Shown here piece by piece: positions 1 through 12,500 of a stretch of 64,000 nt of DNA; position 1 is the stretch's first letter; each line of letters starts with the position of its first letter. Origin of the DNA: Amborella trichopoda. Lineage: Eukaryota > Streptophyta > Magnoliopsida > Amborellales > Amborellaceae. The notes beneath the pieces are model-generated. The model saw only the letters and a program-made list of their open reading frames with translations, made no database searches and was not told the origin of the DNA. Location: positions 809,105 to 873,104 of the forward strand of contig NW_006499912.1 of NCBI RefSeq assembly GCF_000471905.2, in the 5' to 3' direction. The translations under genes and the position numbers were made by a program.

Positions 1-1589
1 GCTTGATTATAAGGGAAATTTACATGGATAGTTTTCATAAATTAAGCATGCGAAGGACTTTCTTGTTAAATTTTTGTTAGGGAGCTTGTGCTCCACATTT
101 TTGATGAGGGTTTCACACTTTCATCTAACAGATTTTTAAACTAAGTCTGGACTTCTATCGCAGCACCATTTCTTGGTCAGAAAACTGCTGCTTTTGGACC
201 ATGAACACTTTTTTAGGGAGTTTTAGCAGGCCAACATGGTAATCCTTGTCAGTTTCTATAATTTTGTGCTATTTTTTTTTTTTTCTGATAATGTTAACTT
301 TGTATTGCTATAATTTGTGCTATTACTTATTATGTATATCTAATATATCCCCTTTCCATGCCTCTTGCTTTGGCTTCGGGTTAGACATTATGATTTAGGT
401 GAGGGAGATCAAGGGTTCAAACAATTGAAGCTGTTCTAAAAGCTAAGAATTTTATATGCCTTTTTAAATACCACCATAATATGGTTAGTAGCATACTCAT
501 GTAGTTTATGCCTAGAATGTTAGATGAAGGAATAATGGGTTGGGTTTTTAGAGAGGGAGAGTGTGAGGGAGAGAAGAGCTTAAAAAGTTGGGTTTTTAGA
601 GAAAGGGAGACTAAGGGAAGGGAAGAAATCGTAGGAGAAACAAAAAAAAAATGTCGTAAGAAGAAAAAAAGGTCCTTAGATTTTGTCTAAAAAAGGAGGG
701 CGAAAACAGTTCATGTACCCCTCTTCAAAAGATAGGAGAGCTGAAGTCATAAATTTTCACGAACTCCAAAATCTGAAAAGGAATATCTCATAAATTTTAT
801 TGATGTAAATCTGTTGGTTATGGATTTGCATTGCTAGTCATAATTTTCATCATGAGGAACGACTCTCATTTGCAAGCATGTTGTCTCTTGGGTTCCTAAC
901 TATGGAAGCTCAAAGGGTGATTGAGACTGTTGACAGAGTAGTGCCTGATGGGCCTTAGTGGATCTCTTCAAGGATTCTGACTAAGGATATGCAGCGGAGG
1001 CCATCAAACTGAAGTCTGTTGAAGAGAGAATAGGATTGACCTAACTTGCTGAGGAGACTTGGGGAGATGGGGTAGAAGGCATTTTTGATGAAGTGAAGGC
1101 AAAGGAAAGCCCTTCCTGAAAGAGGCTTGGTTGGAAAATGTAGTGCGTCATGAATGCTCTAAGCACTATTGGATGCATTGAATTGAAGATTGATATATAT
1201 TTTTCATCTGAAAGTTGACATTCTTATTCATAATGATAAGGGAGATAAAATCACAATAGTAGAAATAAAAAAAAGAAAAATGAACTGGGAGATGCTAAGG
1301 TGGCATCTGAAGTCTACAACAGGTTATTAGAAAAGCATATAATAATTTTTGGAGACTTCATATCTTTTATTTGCAAATTCAGCTGCTGCCTTGTTGATGC
1401 TTTGAGGCACATGACAAAAGAGAATCAATATATTATCTCTTTTGTCAATTACATCATCAATTATATCGCCAAATGCCATAGGAACGACACTTCATTTCTA
1501 GCCTATTGTATCACAATTAAAGAAATCTCCCTCCAGTATGAAGTGTGGAGTATGGTTAGGAACCAATCATGACTAGAGGCAATCCTAAC
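1..1589. other. No supported gene; upstream intron or intergenic DNA
   Basis: Only short stop-rich frames occur. A T-rich run and purine-rich AGGGAGA clusters (530-690) are visible. If the EF-hand gene starts upstream of the window this is intronic. No EF-hand or signal-peptide exon could be found. Confidence 0.5.
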
Positions 1590-2460
1590 CCCTTGAAAGG
1601 GCTTTTTAATTCTGCCGTAGTAGAGTCACTTTCCCTATGGGGCCCTAAAAGGACATCAACATTTTTGCTGAGCCGTCCCTAGCTAGTCTTCCCATAGGTA
1701 CCAGGAATGGCTACGAAGGTGGTCGCACTAGCTCTGGAAGCTCGATCTTGCGCTCCAGGACAAGGGATCTCAATTCTAGATGTTTTTTGAGTTTAGGGAT
1801 CTTGATTCTTGGAATTGAGGATCTAGATCACTGTTTAATAGCATCTAGAATCGAGCCTCCACCGCTGTGGAATTGAGTTTCAGTTACATTGGTACCGATG
1901 ATTATCATTACATTTCGAGTTTTATTTACAATGGGAGCATGGATCACCAACTTATTTGAGTTGTTGTGTCTGGATCACAAACATTTTTGTTAGCCCCTAG
2001 AGCTTCCTTCATGCCTGAGGACTAAAATTTGCGTCCTCATATTGGGTTTTCAGTTTCACTTCTCACTTATGAAACACACTTCAATCATAACAAAAAAAAT
2101 TCAAAATATTCTAAAAATGGATTCTTTGTATTTAATGATACTTTGGTTTTTGAATTCAGAAAAAACATTAATCGTATCGTTCAACAGACTTTGTTCCTGA
2201 GCTAGAGTACCTTGGTTAAGTACTCTTGGGAAGCATCGATTATAAGCTGGACTGAACTCGATCCCATATACTTTATCATTTGATCCTAAACAAATTTGGA
2301 TTGGCTCCCATCATATTGGTGTCAAGATCCCTTTGACTCATTGTGGATGGATCTCAATCCCTATTCCACGCATCTGCGTGCATCTCTCAATCTCGTGGTC
2401 TCGATCATGATCCGGTGTCTGACTACGCTCCCGATCCTGGTCACTATGAGTCTTCCATTC
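1590..2460 (-). repeat. Unclassified dispersed repeat, copy A
   Basis: The reverse complement aligns by eye, with small gaps, to 10390-11500 on the plus strand. Shared blocks include GATCTAGATCCTCAAT, AAGTGAAACTGAAAA(T/C)CCAATATGAGGA, the CTAG(T/C)TC(G/A)GGAACAAA block and GATCGAGCTTCC(G/A)GAG. No protein domain was recognised. It is probably a decayed LTR or other transposon of unknown class. Confidence 0.6.
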
Positions 2461-4013
2461 TCTCTCTATCCAGGGGTTTCCCCTTGAGCGCCCATTGGAA
2501 TTTGATATTTATCTATCTAATTGGTGTTCTTTGTCATTTGGATGCTGGCCTTAGGGAGGATGATCTCAAGAGAGCAACCTCCCATTATACAAACTTCAGT
2601 CATATTGTCTCCCTTGAACTATGGGGATACCAAAGTCCGAAATAGAACAATTCTCTGGATCTTTTTGGACAGAGTCTCTCTGGATCTAATCTCACCCCAG
2701 AAAATCTAGTTATTCCTTTTCAACCTTGCACCCCACATGGTCCCCACATTGGAAATCGATAGTTGCATTTGCATGGCCAGGGCTTGCAATGGCTGTGTTG
2801 CTGTGCAGATGTCCAAGCCTACATGTGGCAGTTGGGAATTAGGTCTCAATGATTTATTTTTTATTTCTTATTTTTTTTATTTTAGTGGAGTAAACTCAGC
2901 TATAATTTTAAGGCCTTCTGTTAATAGTCATATGGCAGCAATTTTGTGTAATCTATGTAATCTATATAGCAGGTGGAGCTCCTTGTTCCTGGGATGCACT
3001 GCATTTATTATTTCTTCTGAAAGAAATAAGGTTGAGTTAATTGGCTTAATGACTGTTATACCACTATAGGAACAAAAGGACCTTGTCCTTGATTGGCTTT
3101 CAACACCCATGCATTCCTTCGAATTGAGCTTACACTTTGTGCTTGATTGGTAAAACCCAGTTGGTTGATGGAGTATATGCCTGGGATGAGCAGGTCAAAC
3201 CAAAATTGGGTTTGTTCATTCCTTTTTTGAGAAGGATGGTTTTACTTTATAACCCCGAGTTTGGATGGACATATGTTTCTGTTGACATGTTGGTGGTGCA
3301 TCTAAAGTTGCCAATTTTTGGGTTGGATGAGAACTCGTATTTTCTGTTTTCGTTGCTAAGAGATGGTGTTCTATGGTGGATGAACGCCTACTTGGGCAAT
3401 GAAATGGCACCCATGTTCTATTTCACACATAAATGCATGGTCACCCAAGACAGCACTGAGCCAGAGTTTGATGCAGCATCCTCCATTTTCTTTGAAATCA
3501 GCCCATTCAATCCACCAGGTTGCCAGGTAGGCCCCTATCCGTAAAATTCACTGAGTCCAAACTTGGGCTTGCAAACTTAGGTTGGCTGTAATCACCTATA
3601 CCTCCCTTGAATTTCTGCTTTAGTTTTTGTTTGTTTTGTGCTTTTCAGTTGGGTTGGAGGAACTATGATTGTTCCTTGGCAAATACTAATGCATATGCCT
3701 TAGACTCATCAAGAATGCCACTTGGTAAGTGCGACTGTGGTCTAATTACTTTATTCACAGCCCTCACTTCTTCACCTCCTAGAATGCTCATTGCTAACCT
3801 TTATATTCATCACTAAAAGATTCTTGAACTAGAGTGTTTGTTTAGCTTTTATTTTTACCTATCCGTAATCATCCATGTTTTCCATTATATTTTGTTTTTG
3901 TTCATTTAGTTTATCATAATGCTGTTTCCATTATGAGAATGGGACACCATAGTAAATGAAGAAGACTCCTAGGGTTCCACTTACTGACTAAGATTTCCTT
4001 ATTGCTCGAGCAG
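2461..4013. other. No supported gene; contains a cryptic exon-like segment at 3649-3724
   Basis: A 135-codon open frame at 3137-3544 has no recognisable domain. The segment 3649-3724 has a good acceptor (TGCTTTTCAG), a consensus donor (CTTG|GTAAGT) and the phase needed to join the first EF-hand exon, but its translation does not resemble the family. I do not call it coding. Confidence 0.4.
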
Positions 4014-7000
4014 ATAATAATTCTTATGGTTATGAAATTGGATGGTGGAAGGAAGATCATTTTAACTCTTCTGATGAGGATGGAGATGGCCTTCTGAATC
4101 GAACAGAATTCAACAAGTAAGCTTTATATCAAGATCCTTCTGATACTTTGGTGTTGTTTTTCTTACTGATTTTTTCCCCATCAATCCACAGCTTTCTGCA
4201 CCCAGCTGATAGCAACAATCCGAAGCTGCTGAGGTGGTTGTGCAAAGAGGAAGTAAGGTGGAATACATTGCTGAGATTTTGTATTGTTTGCCTTGTAATT
4301 TCTGAACTTTTTTATAGTTTACAACTTAATGTCTATTTAAGCCATTTGTTTTCCTATTTGTTGTTCTCGACTTCTTTCAACTTTCTTGGATGCCTCTGTA
4401 TCTCATTGGTTTTTTTTTCTTTTTTTGTTGTCGGTTCCTTCTGTTCTGGATGTTGTGGTACAAGTGGTACAAGTGTTGCCATTGCACTTTAACTACCACC
4501 CTTCATCATAGATGATTGCATGTATCAAATTACCTTCACCATTTGACTATACAAAAGGGGAACGTAAAACAATCCTATATTTAGGCCTCTAATTACTGGC
4601 ATCATCACTGTCCAATGAAATAACAAACTGTAATATCTTTAAGGACTTCGGTAAAATTGAAACAATACATAGACTATGATGAATGGCGATGGACGGAGAG
4701 TGGGATGCACCAGATCCACCACTGTCTACCATTTCATTGGATATTGATGATCCTGTTTAGCTATGTTTTTTCGAACTCTGTTGGATTATCATATACATTC
4801 CCCGTGCATTAGGCACTACATTGGGAGCTGAAAACTTGTTTTCTGGTTCAGAAACTTGTAGCTTTGGGTAAATAGAGAATATTTCATGATGGACTTCATT
4901 AGTTATTGAGGCCCATATTTAAATCTGTTGTCATAAAACATTAGATAACGGGAAAAAATGTGATACACTTATATCTCTCAATATTTAATTTTTGAAGCAT
5001 TCAGACATAAGCATGGTACTTGAATTTACTGGAGGATTGACAAAGCTGTTGCAGAAAAAAATTGGGCCAATGACATAGTCACATATTTTTAGATCTGAAA
5101 ATCGAAACACAAAACTATTTAAATATGTGTTGATGACTCATGGTTTCCTGCTGTGTAACTTTGAGGCTGCTGTCCTATTAATATATAGGGCCCATCCCCG
5201 TCTACTATGTTTGAAATGTCAAAGAACAAAATGACTTGTGCTTTTCCTATACTATACTTTTGTTTTGTTATGGCTAATGTGAAAATTAAAACATAATATG
5301 AATTTCTTGGGAAACATGAAAGAATTCTGGAATTATTATTTATTTATTTAATTTTTATAAATTTGTAATGGAATTCTTGAAGTGATATGCAGTTGTCTTC
5401 ACACATAAACAATATGTTCTTTAGTTGTAAGAACCTCAAGAACCACCTGAAACTTAAAGGATCTTATTCAATGATTTCTTTTGCCCTCATGGTTGATGAT
5501 ATTCTATTCTGGAACCCGTGATGTCAAGTGCTTCTCTATTTTGGGACCTTTGATGTCAAGTGCTTCTCCCTAACTGTTAGGGGATGGGAGCTATTAGACA
5601 TGAACACTTTGCTATACCTATGCCATCAAATTCATCTGTACTATGGGTTTCCTTTATGAGTGGCGTAAAGGCGCACTTGATTGGAGTTAATTTTTCAATT
5701 CTTCCAAGGTTTTCCTAATAACACCGGCGCTTCTCCAATTTCCCAGGAAAATCTGCGGCCCGTTTGGTAGGTTTTGCTTAAAGAGCTTTACCATTAAGGG
5801 CTCGATAAGAAAGGGCTCAAAGAATAAAACAAGTTTTCTTCTCTCGTGATTCAATAAAAGTATTTGGATCAGCAAAGAAAAAGTCAAAAACCTGCATGGT
5901 TCTCCAGACAACGCTGTCCCTATGAGAATGCCCTAAAACCTGCTGTTTTTGGATGATTGTGTTGGTGTTTGTGGCCTATAAAGGCCAAGAGAGCTTGTAA
6001 AAAAATAATATTTATAGTGAATTACGTGATTTAGTGGGAGTGTGTGTGTTGATTGACAAGGGTCAGGCAGTTTATGACACTAGTTACGTCCAAAACCCTT
6101 ACCCCTGGGTATCTGTCACTATCGAGAAGGGTTCGTAGTGGGTCATCCCTTGTTGAAGTTGGAGAGATGCCTAAGAATGATGTTTGTAGGCCAGGAGAAT
6201 TATATGATCTCATGTGTGTAGTTGTAGGCCTGTAAGAGCAAGGGCCAAAGCCTCAAGAAACTTTCGCTTGGCATGTACACATGACAACCGCATTATCGGC
6301 AAGCAGCCCTATAGAGAGGCGCTTGTGCATGTGCATAGAGAGAGTCCCCTTTGCACTGTAGTGATAAGTATTGGACTTGCTCTTAAAAGGGAAACTGAAT
6401 CCACATTCCGAGATCATAGTTTCATAGTTTATTGGGCCAACTTTGATAAGCCAAACATGAGCCCCTGCATGAGACTGTGGGTCATGGGTCTATGTTGGGT
6501 TGTTTGGAGAAGACAGTTATAGATCATGGTTACTGGGTTGGGTGGGGTGCCCTTATAGTCACTTATTTTGACCCATTGGTATCAGTTCACTTCTAGATCT
6601 TCTATTTTTGGTATTAGAGATGTTTATGTGAATATTTAGATTTTTTTTTTTAGAATTATTAAAATTCTGTTGTAAAATCTTTGAAAAAGGCATTTTCAAA
6701 ATTTTCAGACTAGGGAAGGGCACATGTGGGGCCCTTGGATCCAGCCCCACATGTGTGCCACCCTCACATGGGTGGGATGTGTGGCCTATGGACCCCACTT
6801 GAGGTCCATAAGGGTGGTGCGCCCCACTTATTTTTAAGTGATAGTTTTTTTTTTTTATTAAATTTACTTACGTCAAAATAATCTTTTAAAAGAAAAGATT
6901 ATGTCCTAGCTTTGTGGGAGTTTGTTTTGACTTAATAAAAGTTATCTTTGACTTCCTACAAATTTTGAAACAGGAAATAGGAAGTTCTCGATTGGATATA

Positions 7001-9491
7001 ATCCAATTTAAATTAGAAGTTAGACTTTGGTGAAATTATAAAGGGATAAAGTTCTTAATAATCATCCCAAAATCATGATGGCTGATTTGTAGGATGGATG
7101 ATTCCTAAGTTCCTATTAGTTAAACTATGTTATTGGATAGACAATACCTAATGAAGGAATTCTAATCCAAATAGGAGAAGAAATTCTTTCTATTTAAACA
7201 CCATTGAACCCCTCTCTCCCAACACACATATTTTTCTCTCCTCTGTGCACCAAATCTTTCTCCTTCTCTCATTAAAATTTAATTTTCTCTCTCCTTCCTT
7301 CCAAAAAGGGTCATCATCATTATCATCATCAAACCTTTTTCCCAACTAATTGGGATCCGCTACACGAATCTTGGTCCGCCATTCTGCTTTCTTAAAGGCC
7401 AAAGCCTCAATGATACCATAAGTTCGCATATTTTCTCACAATTTTCAACCATGTCCTTTTGGGCTACACTTTGCCCTTTTTGAGCCTTCCACTTGAATTA
7501 ACTTGCACCTTCTAACAGATGCTATACTAGGTCTGCACCACACATTTCCAGCCCACCTAAGATCTTATCGTCTATTGGTGCCACACCTAAATACTATTGA
7601 ATGTATTCATTTCGAATTCTATTCCTTCTTGTCTTGCCACTCAGCCATCTCAACAATCTCATCTTAGTTACATTCATTCTATGGGTATATAATTTTTTTA
7701 ACACGCAACATTCCGCCTCATAAAGTAAAGTTGGTCACACAGTTGTCCTAGATTACTTATCCTTTAGCTTCATTGCTATACAACGATCATATAAAACTCT
7801 TGTTGTACATATCTACTTTACCCACCTAGCTCTAATTCTATGTACATCTTACTCAATCTTTCCATTTTATTAGATTATTGACCCAAGATATTAAAAGTGC
7901 ACTTTTTTTGGTATTTCTTGGCCGTTAATCTTAATTACGTACTCGTCTTTACTCCTATTATTACTCAACTTGCATGCCATATACTTTGTCTTTGTTCGAC
8001 TAAATTTAAAACTTTAAGATTCTAGAGCATCCCCCGAAAGTTCTAACTTTGTGTTGATGCCGTTTCGAGTCTTATCGATCAAAACTATGTCATCCTCGAA
8101 CAACATGTATCACAGTATCTCATCTTGTAGGTGCTTAGCTAAGTTGTCGATAACTAAGATAGAGGCACGAGCTCAATGCTAATCCTTGATATAAACTTAT
8201 TGTCATTTAAAACTCACTCATCTCTCCACTAATTATTCGAACGGTAGTTAACACTCCCTTGTATATATCTCTCACTAAGTCAATGTAGTGTCTTGAGACT
8301 CCCTTCTTTTCCAACATCCACCAAATCATAACTTTCTCTAGATCAGTTAAAACCATATAGCGTTCTTGCCACCCAATTTAATAAGAAAAGGGTGGCACAT
8401 TGAAACCATAATTACGGTTTTGTTGTTTGGACAAGAAAAAGGGGTACGGCCAGCAATAGGAGGATTCTATGCCTTCAAGATCAGCCTTAATTTGTTCCTA
8501 ATACCCTATTTAGGTTTTCATGCTTTCTAAAACACTAGAGTATGAGATATTGCCTGTGAAAGCTTCCCACCTCTGAAATTCCAGCAAGATCAAAAGGGAC
8601 AAAGTGCGTCATTGGTCAGGGAATTGGGTGTTGGGTGTATTAAGTCCTGTAGGGTAGATCCTAGACATGAACAATTTCTAGTCTTGTGGGGAATCAATAA
8701 GTGAAGTTCGTTTAGTCATCGAAAGTGCCCATCTCAAAGATGCTCCATTAGTATGTTTTAGGGCTAAACATCAACAATTTCTATGGATATACGATGACTC
8801 ATTCCTCGAGGGTTTCTCAATTTCAGTGCACAATTATTGTATTTTGATCAATGCTGTAACCCACAGGTCGCAAGATTGTGTTTAAAATGTCCGAGTTAAA
8901 GAAGGTTGTGAGGAAAATTTTATCTTAGCGCATTTTAAAACTCGAGGATGAGTTTTCTCCAACGAGGGGAGAGTGATGCAGATCAAGATCAGATGGATTC
9001 AATGTTTTTTATTTTTCTCAAATTTTTGGGGCCATAATTATTTCTTTATTTTTTATGGGTATATTTTTTTATCTTTATTTTTATTAGGGTTAATTTGTTA
9101 GAGATAGAATTAGTCTAGGATTCTTTAGGTTAATTTGATAAAGTTCATATTTTTTTAACTGAGCCCATTTTATTTGAAATAAGAATTTTTTTTTTAAAAG
9201 AGTTGAATTCATGCTTATAGAGTTGAGTCCATGCTTAAAGAGTTGAAGGAGTTGAATTTTTTAAATAAAATTTATCTTTATGGAAAGGATAAGTTTGCAG
9301 GTTCCTTTTATCGGGGGGGTTGTTGGTGATGTGGGTAGGAGTTGCATTAGGTGGGAATAAGAAATAGTCTTTTGGTAGTTATCTTCGTTTGCTAGTTATC
9401 TTTAGGTTTGTGAAAGCAAATTCCTTTAAAAGGAGCACGTGAATTGTAATGGAGGAGGATTTATTTTGGTCAATAAAAAAACATTGATCTT

Positions 9492-9536
<45 letters not shown>

Positions 9537-12500
9537 GCCCTTTGTGGGTATTTTCTGTCTTCCTCTTGTGCTTGTGCGCATGTAGCGGAGGACTCGGATC
9601 CACACGTTCGTTTGCTCTCTTCTTACTCATTTCTTCTTGATTTTTATTTCTCTCTAAAACGCGGCTTTTGTTGCCGGGTGTTAGTTGCCGGTGAATTTCC
9701 AGCTGCGTCACATCCTCTTTTACGATTGCCAATAGTTCCTCCTCAAAAGGTTAGAAGCCATCCTAAATAATCATTCCTCAAAAGTAGGCATCTATCTAAT
9801 CATTCTATATTAGGGTTTGTGGCCTTCAAATGCTTGTAGACTTGCTTCTTTGAATAAAGCTATATTTTGGGTTCCCCAGTGTGTATTCTAATGCCTTATG
9901 TTTATGGATTACTCTCAAATTGAGTAGGAGTGCTTTACTTTGCTACCTAGAACGGAGCATATGTGGGGAGCTGGGCTATATTTGAGACATGTGAGTTCTA
10001 TTTTGCCTAGGTGTGCAACTAGGCCTTTGACTAGATGTGTGGCTGTTCATAGTTTGTCCATGATGTGCGTCATCAAAGAGTGTCGCTGAGGTTGGCATAG
10101 CCAGGGTGGTATTGTTTGTGGTCAGGAGAAGAAAGACGCTTCTCTAGTGTAGGATGCATAGGAGCTTGTGTAGCCAAGTGTCTGAAAACCTTGGCAATGA
10201 AATACTACACAACATGCATGCTGCTACTTGCCTCGGATTTGTGTGATCTTGAAGACTTTTGTTGGGTTTGTGTGGCCATTAACATATGCATATGCCTGAG
10301 AGACTCATTATACAAGGAGGAAACTGAGTATTCCCATACAAATATTCTTGGTCTGTGCTCTAGACCCTACACTTGTCATTGGAGAGTACACCTGGGCATA
10401 GTTACTGGGATCAGGAGCCTTGGTGGCTCCCAGATCGGAAGCTGGATAATGGGATTGAGGGAGGCTTGAAGATCTGTCGAGGAGGGAACGAGATCCTTAC
10501 ATCATGACGGAAAGGGGGAGTTCCCTAACATTAAGGGAGCACGATCTAATTTACTCAGGAGCGAACGATAAAGATATGGGATCACGACCCGTCAAGCTTA
10601 GGATAGAGGCTCCTAAAGTTCATTTAACTATGGTATTCTAGTTCGGGAACAAATTCCATTGAACAATATGATTTAACTTTTTCTGAATTCTAAAACCAAA
10701 ATATCACATGACAAAGTGAAACTGAAAATCCAATATGAGGATGTAAATCTCAAGTCCTTGGGCACGAACGGAGCCTAGTGTCCTTGACCCTCTCTCTCTT
10801 TCTCTCTTCAAGTGTTGAAGATCTCTCTCTCTCTCTCTCTCATAAATTGGGGACTTCTGTGAACTAATCTCATTGTCTTTAAATTCGTCAGTGGGAACAT
10901 TGTGATCCATCTCTCTCACACACTGACAAAAATAAACTCTCTTACCTTCGCTTCTGTAGGTGAACTGAATTCGGTGAAATGACCAAAAGCAGGAATAGAG
11001 AGGAAGCATGAGACCATCATGTCCTTCAATACGATGAAGGTACCTTTTTCAACTATCAAATTCATACAATACATATCCTTTGTGTGGTATAATACACACC
11101 TTGAATTCGTATAATCCACATCTTGTGCGTGGTGTATATGAATCTGAAAATGTACAGGTGAACCTTTCTCCCAAAGTAGAACATACTTGATTTGAAGTTG
11201 TTGAAACTCACTTTCAGTTACTCATAGAAACATGATTTTGAAAATAGGGATCTGGATCACATTGACCTAGGATCTAGATCCTCAATGTCGCAGATTGAGA
11301 TCCCTAAATCAAAGAAACGCCTGGAATCCAGATCCCATGTCTCGGAGGCAGGATCGAGCTTCCGGAGCAGGAGCTACCACCTCCTCGGAAGATTGCGATA
11401 ACTATGCTCTTGTGCTATATGACTGTCTAGACTGTGGCACATCTATGCCTCGGCTAAGCTTGATATGTCAATCATGAGCCCCTTGAAGGGAGACTTGTCG
11501 TTGGGCCTTTTGCCTGGTAAAGGATTTAGTTCCAATGGCACAACTTCCCAAGTTTTTATGGATTTAGTTAACATATTTCTTTTGAAGGGCAATTTGGTTA
11601 GTTATAAAAGGTGAGGAGGATGGAGATGGCCTATGATTTTGTTCGACCCAAATGGATTATACACTAACGAAGGGGGCACACAATAGATACAGTAGATCGC
11701 TTGGGCCCCACTTATTTTGGGGTGCAGCATGGCATATCAACATGGCCCATGGGAGAAAATGGGAGAGTTTGGAATGTGTGTGCAGCCTGGGTTGTGCTTC
11801 TAGAAGAAATCTAGTCCAAGGTAGGTTAAAAGGTGGTTAGATAAAGATTATTTTTGTTGCAAAATATCTTTGGAGAGTTTGTAGTCGGATTATATTTGAG
11901 TTTTATGAAATTAATCATTACAGTCTAGATATGGTTTGGAGGATTTTGGAACTAGGATTCCTCCTTGGGATAATGGTGCGAGGCCACCCTTAATTTGTGA
12001 TGGCTGGGCAAGGACAGACGACTGTGAACAGCCCTCTCACACCAGTATTATCCCAATATAATAGAAGACCAATTCACTTGTTTTCTTCTCTACCCTTATA
12101 GGCCTTTGTAAAAGGGAAACCCACCCCTTATATTTCCATCTCCTAATGCAAGAGAGATATACGTTAGGGAGAAAGATGGCTTAGAGAGAGTGAGGGTGTG
12201 CCTAGAAAACAAGTGAATTATGGGGAAAATATCTTTATACCCCCCATTTTTAAGTTTTATATCTCAATAGACCCAAGGTTTCAAAACATCTCTTGGGTCA
12301 TAAAAATTCTAAGTTTTATATCTTTTAACCCCCGAAGCTAACTTTATCCCCTTTAAACCTATTTTTTTGCCCCAAACAAATATAAAAAAGATATATCCTT
12401 TCCAAACACTATCTTTTCTCTCTCTTCACGTGATTTTCCCCTAAATCTCTCTCTCTACCTATTTTCCCACTCTCTCTCTCCCCCATTAGAGAGACAAAGA

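Noticed and set aside
3137-3544. 135-codon open frame, the longest in the first 4 kb
   Set aside because: No domain, signal peptide or family likeness, and no in-phase splice link to the EF-hand gene.
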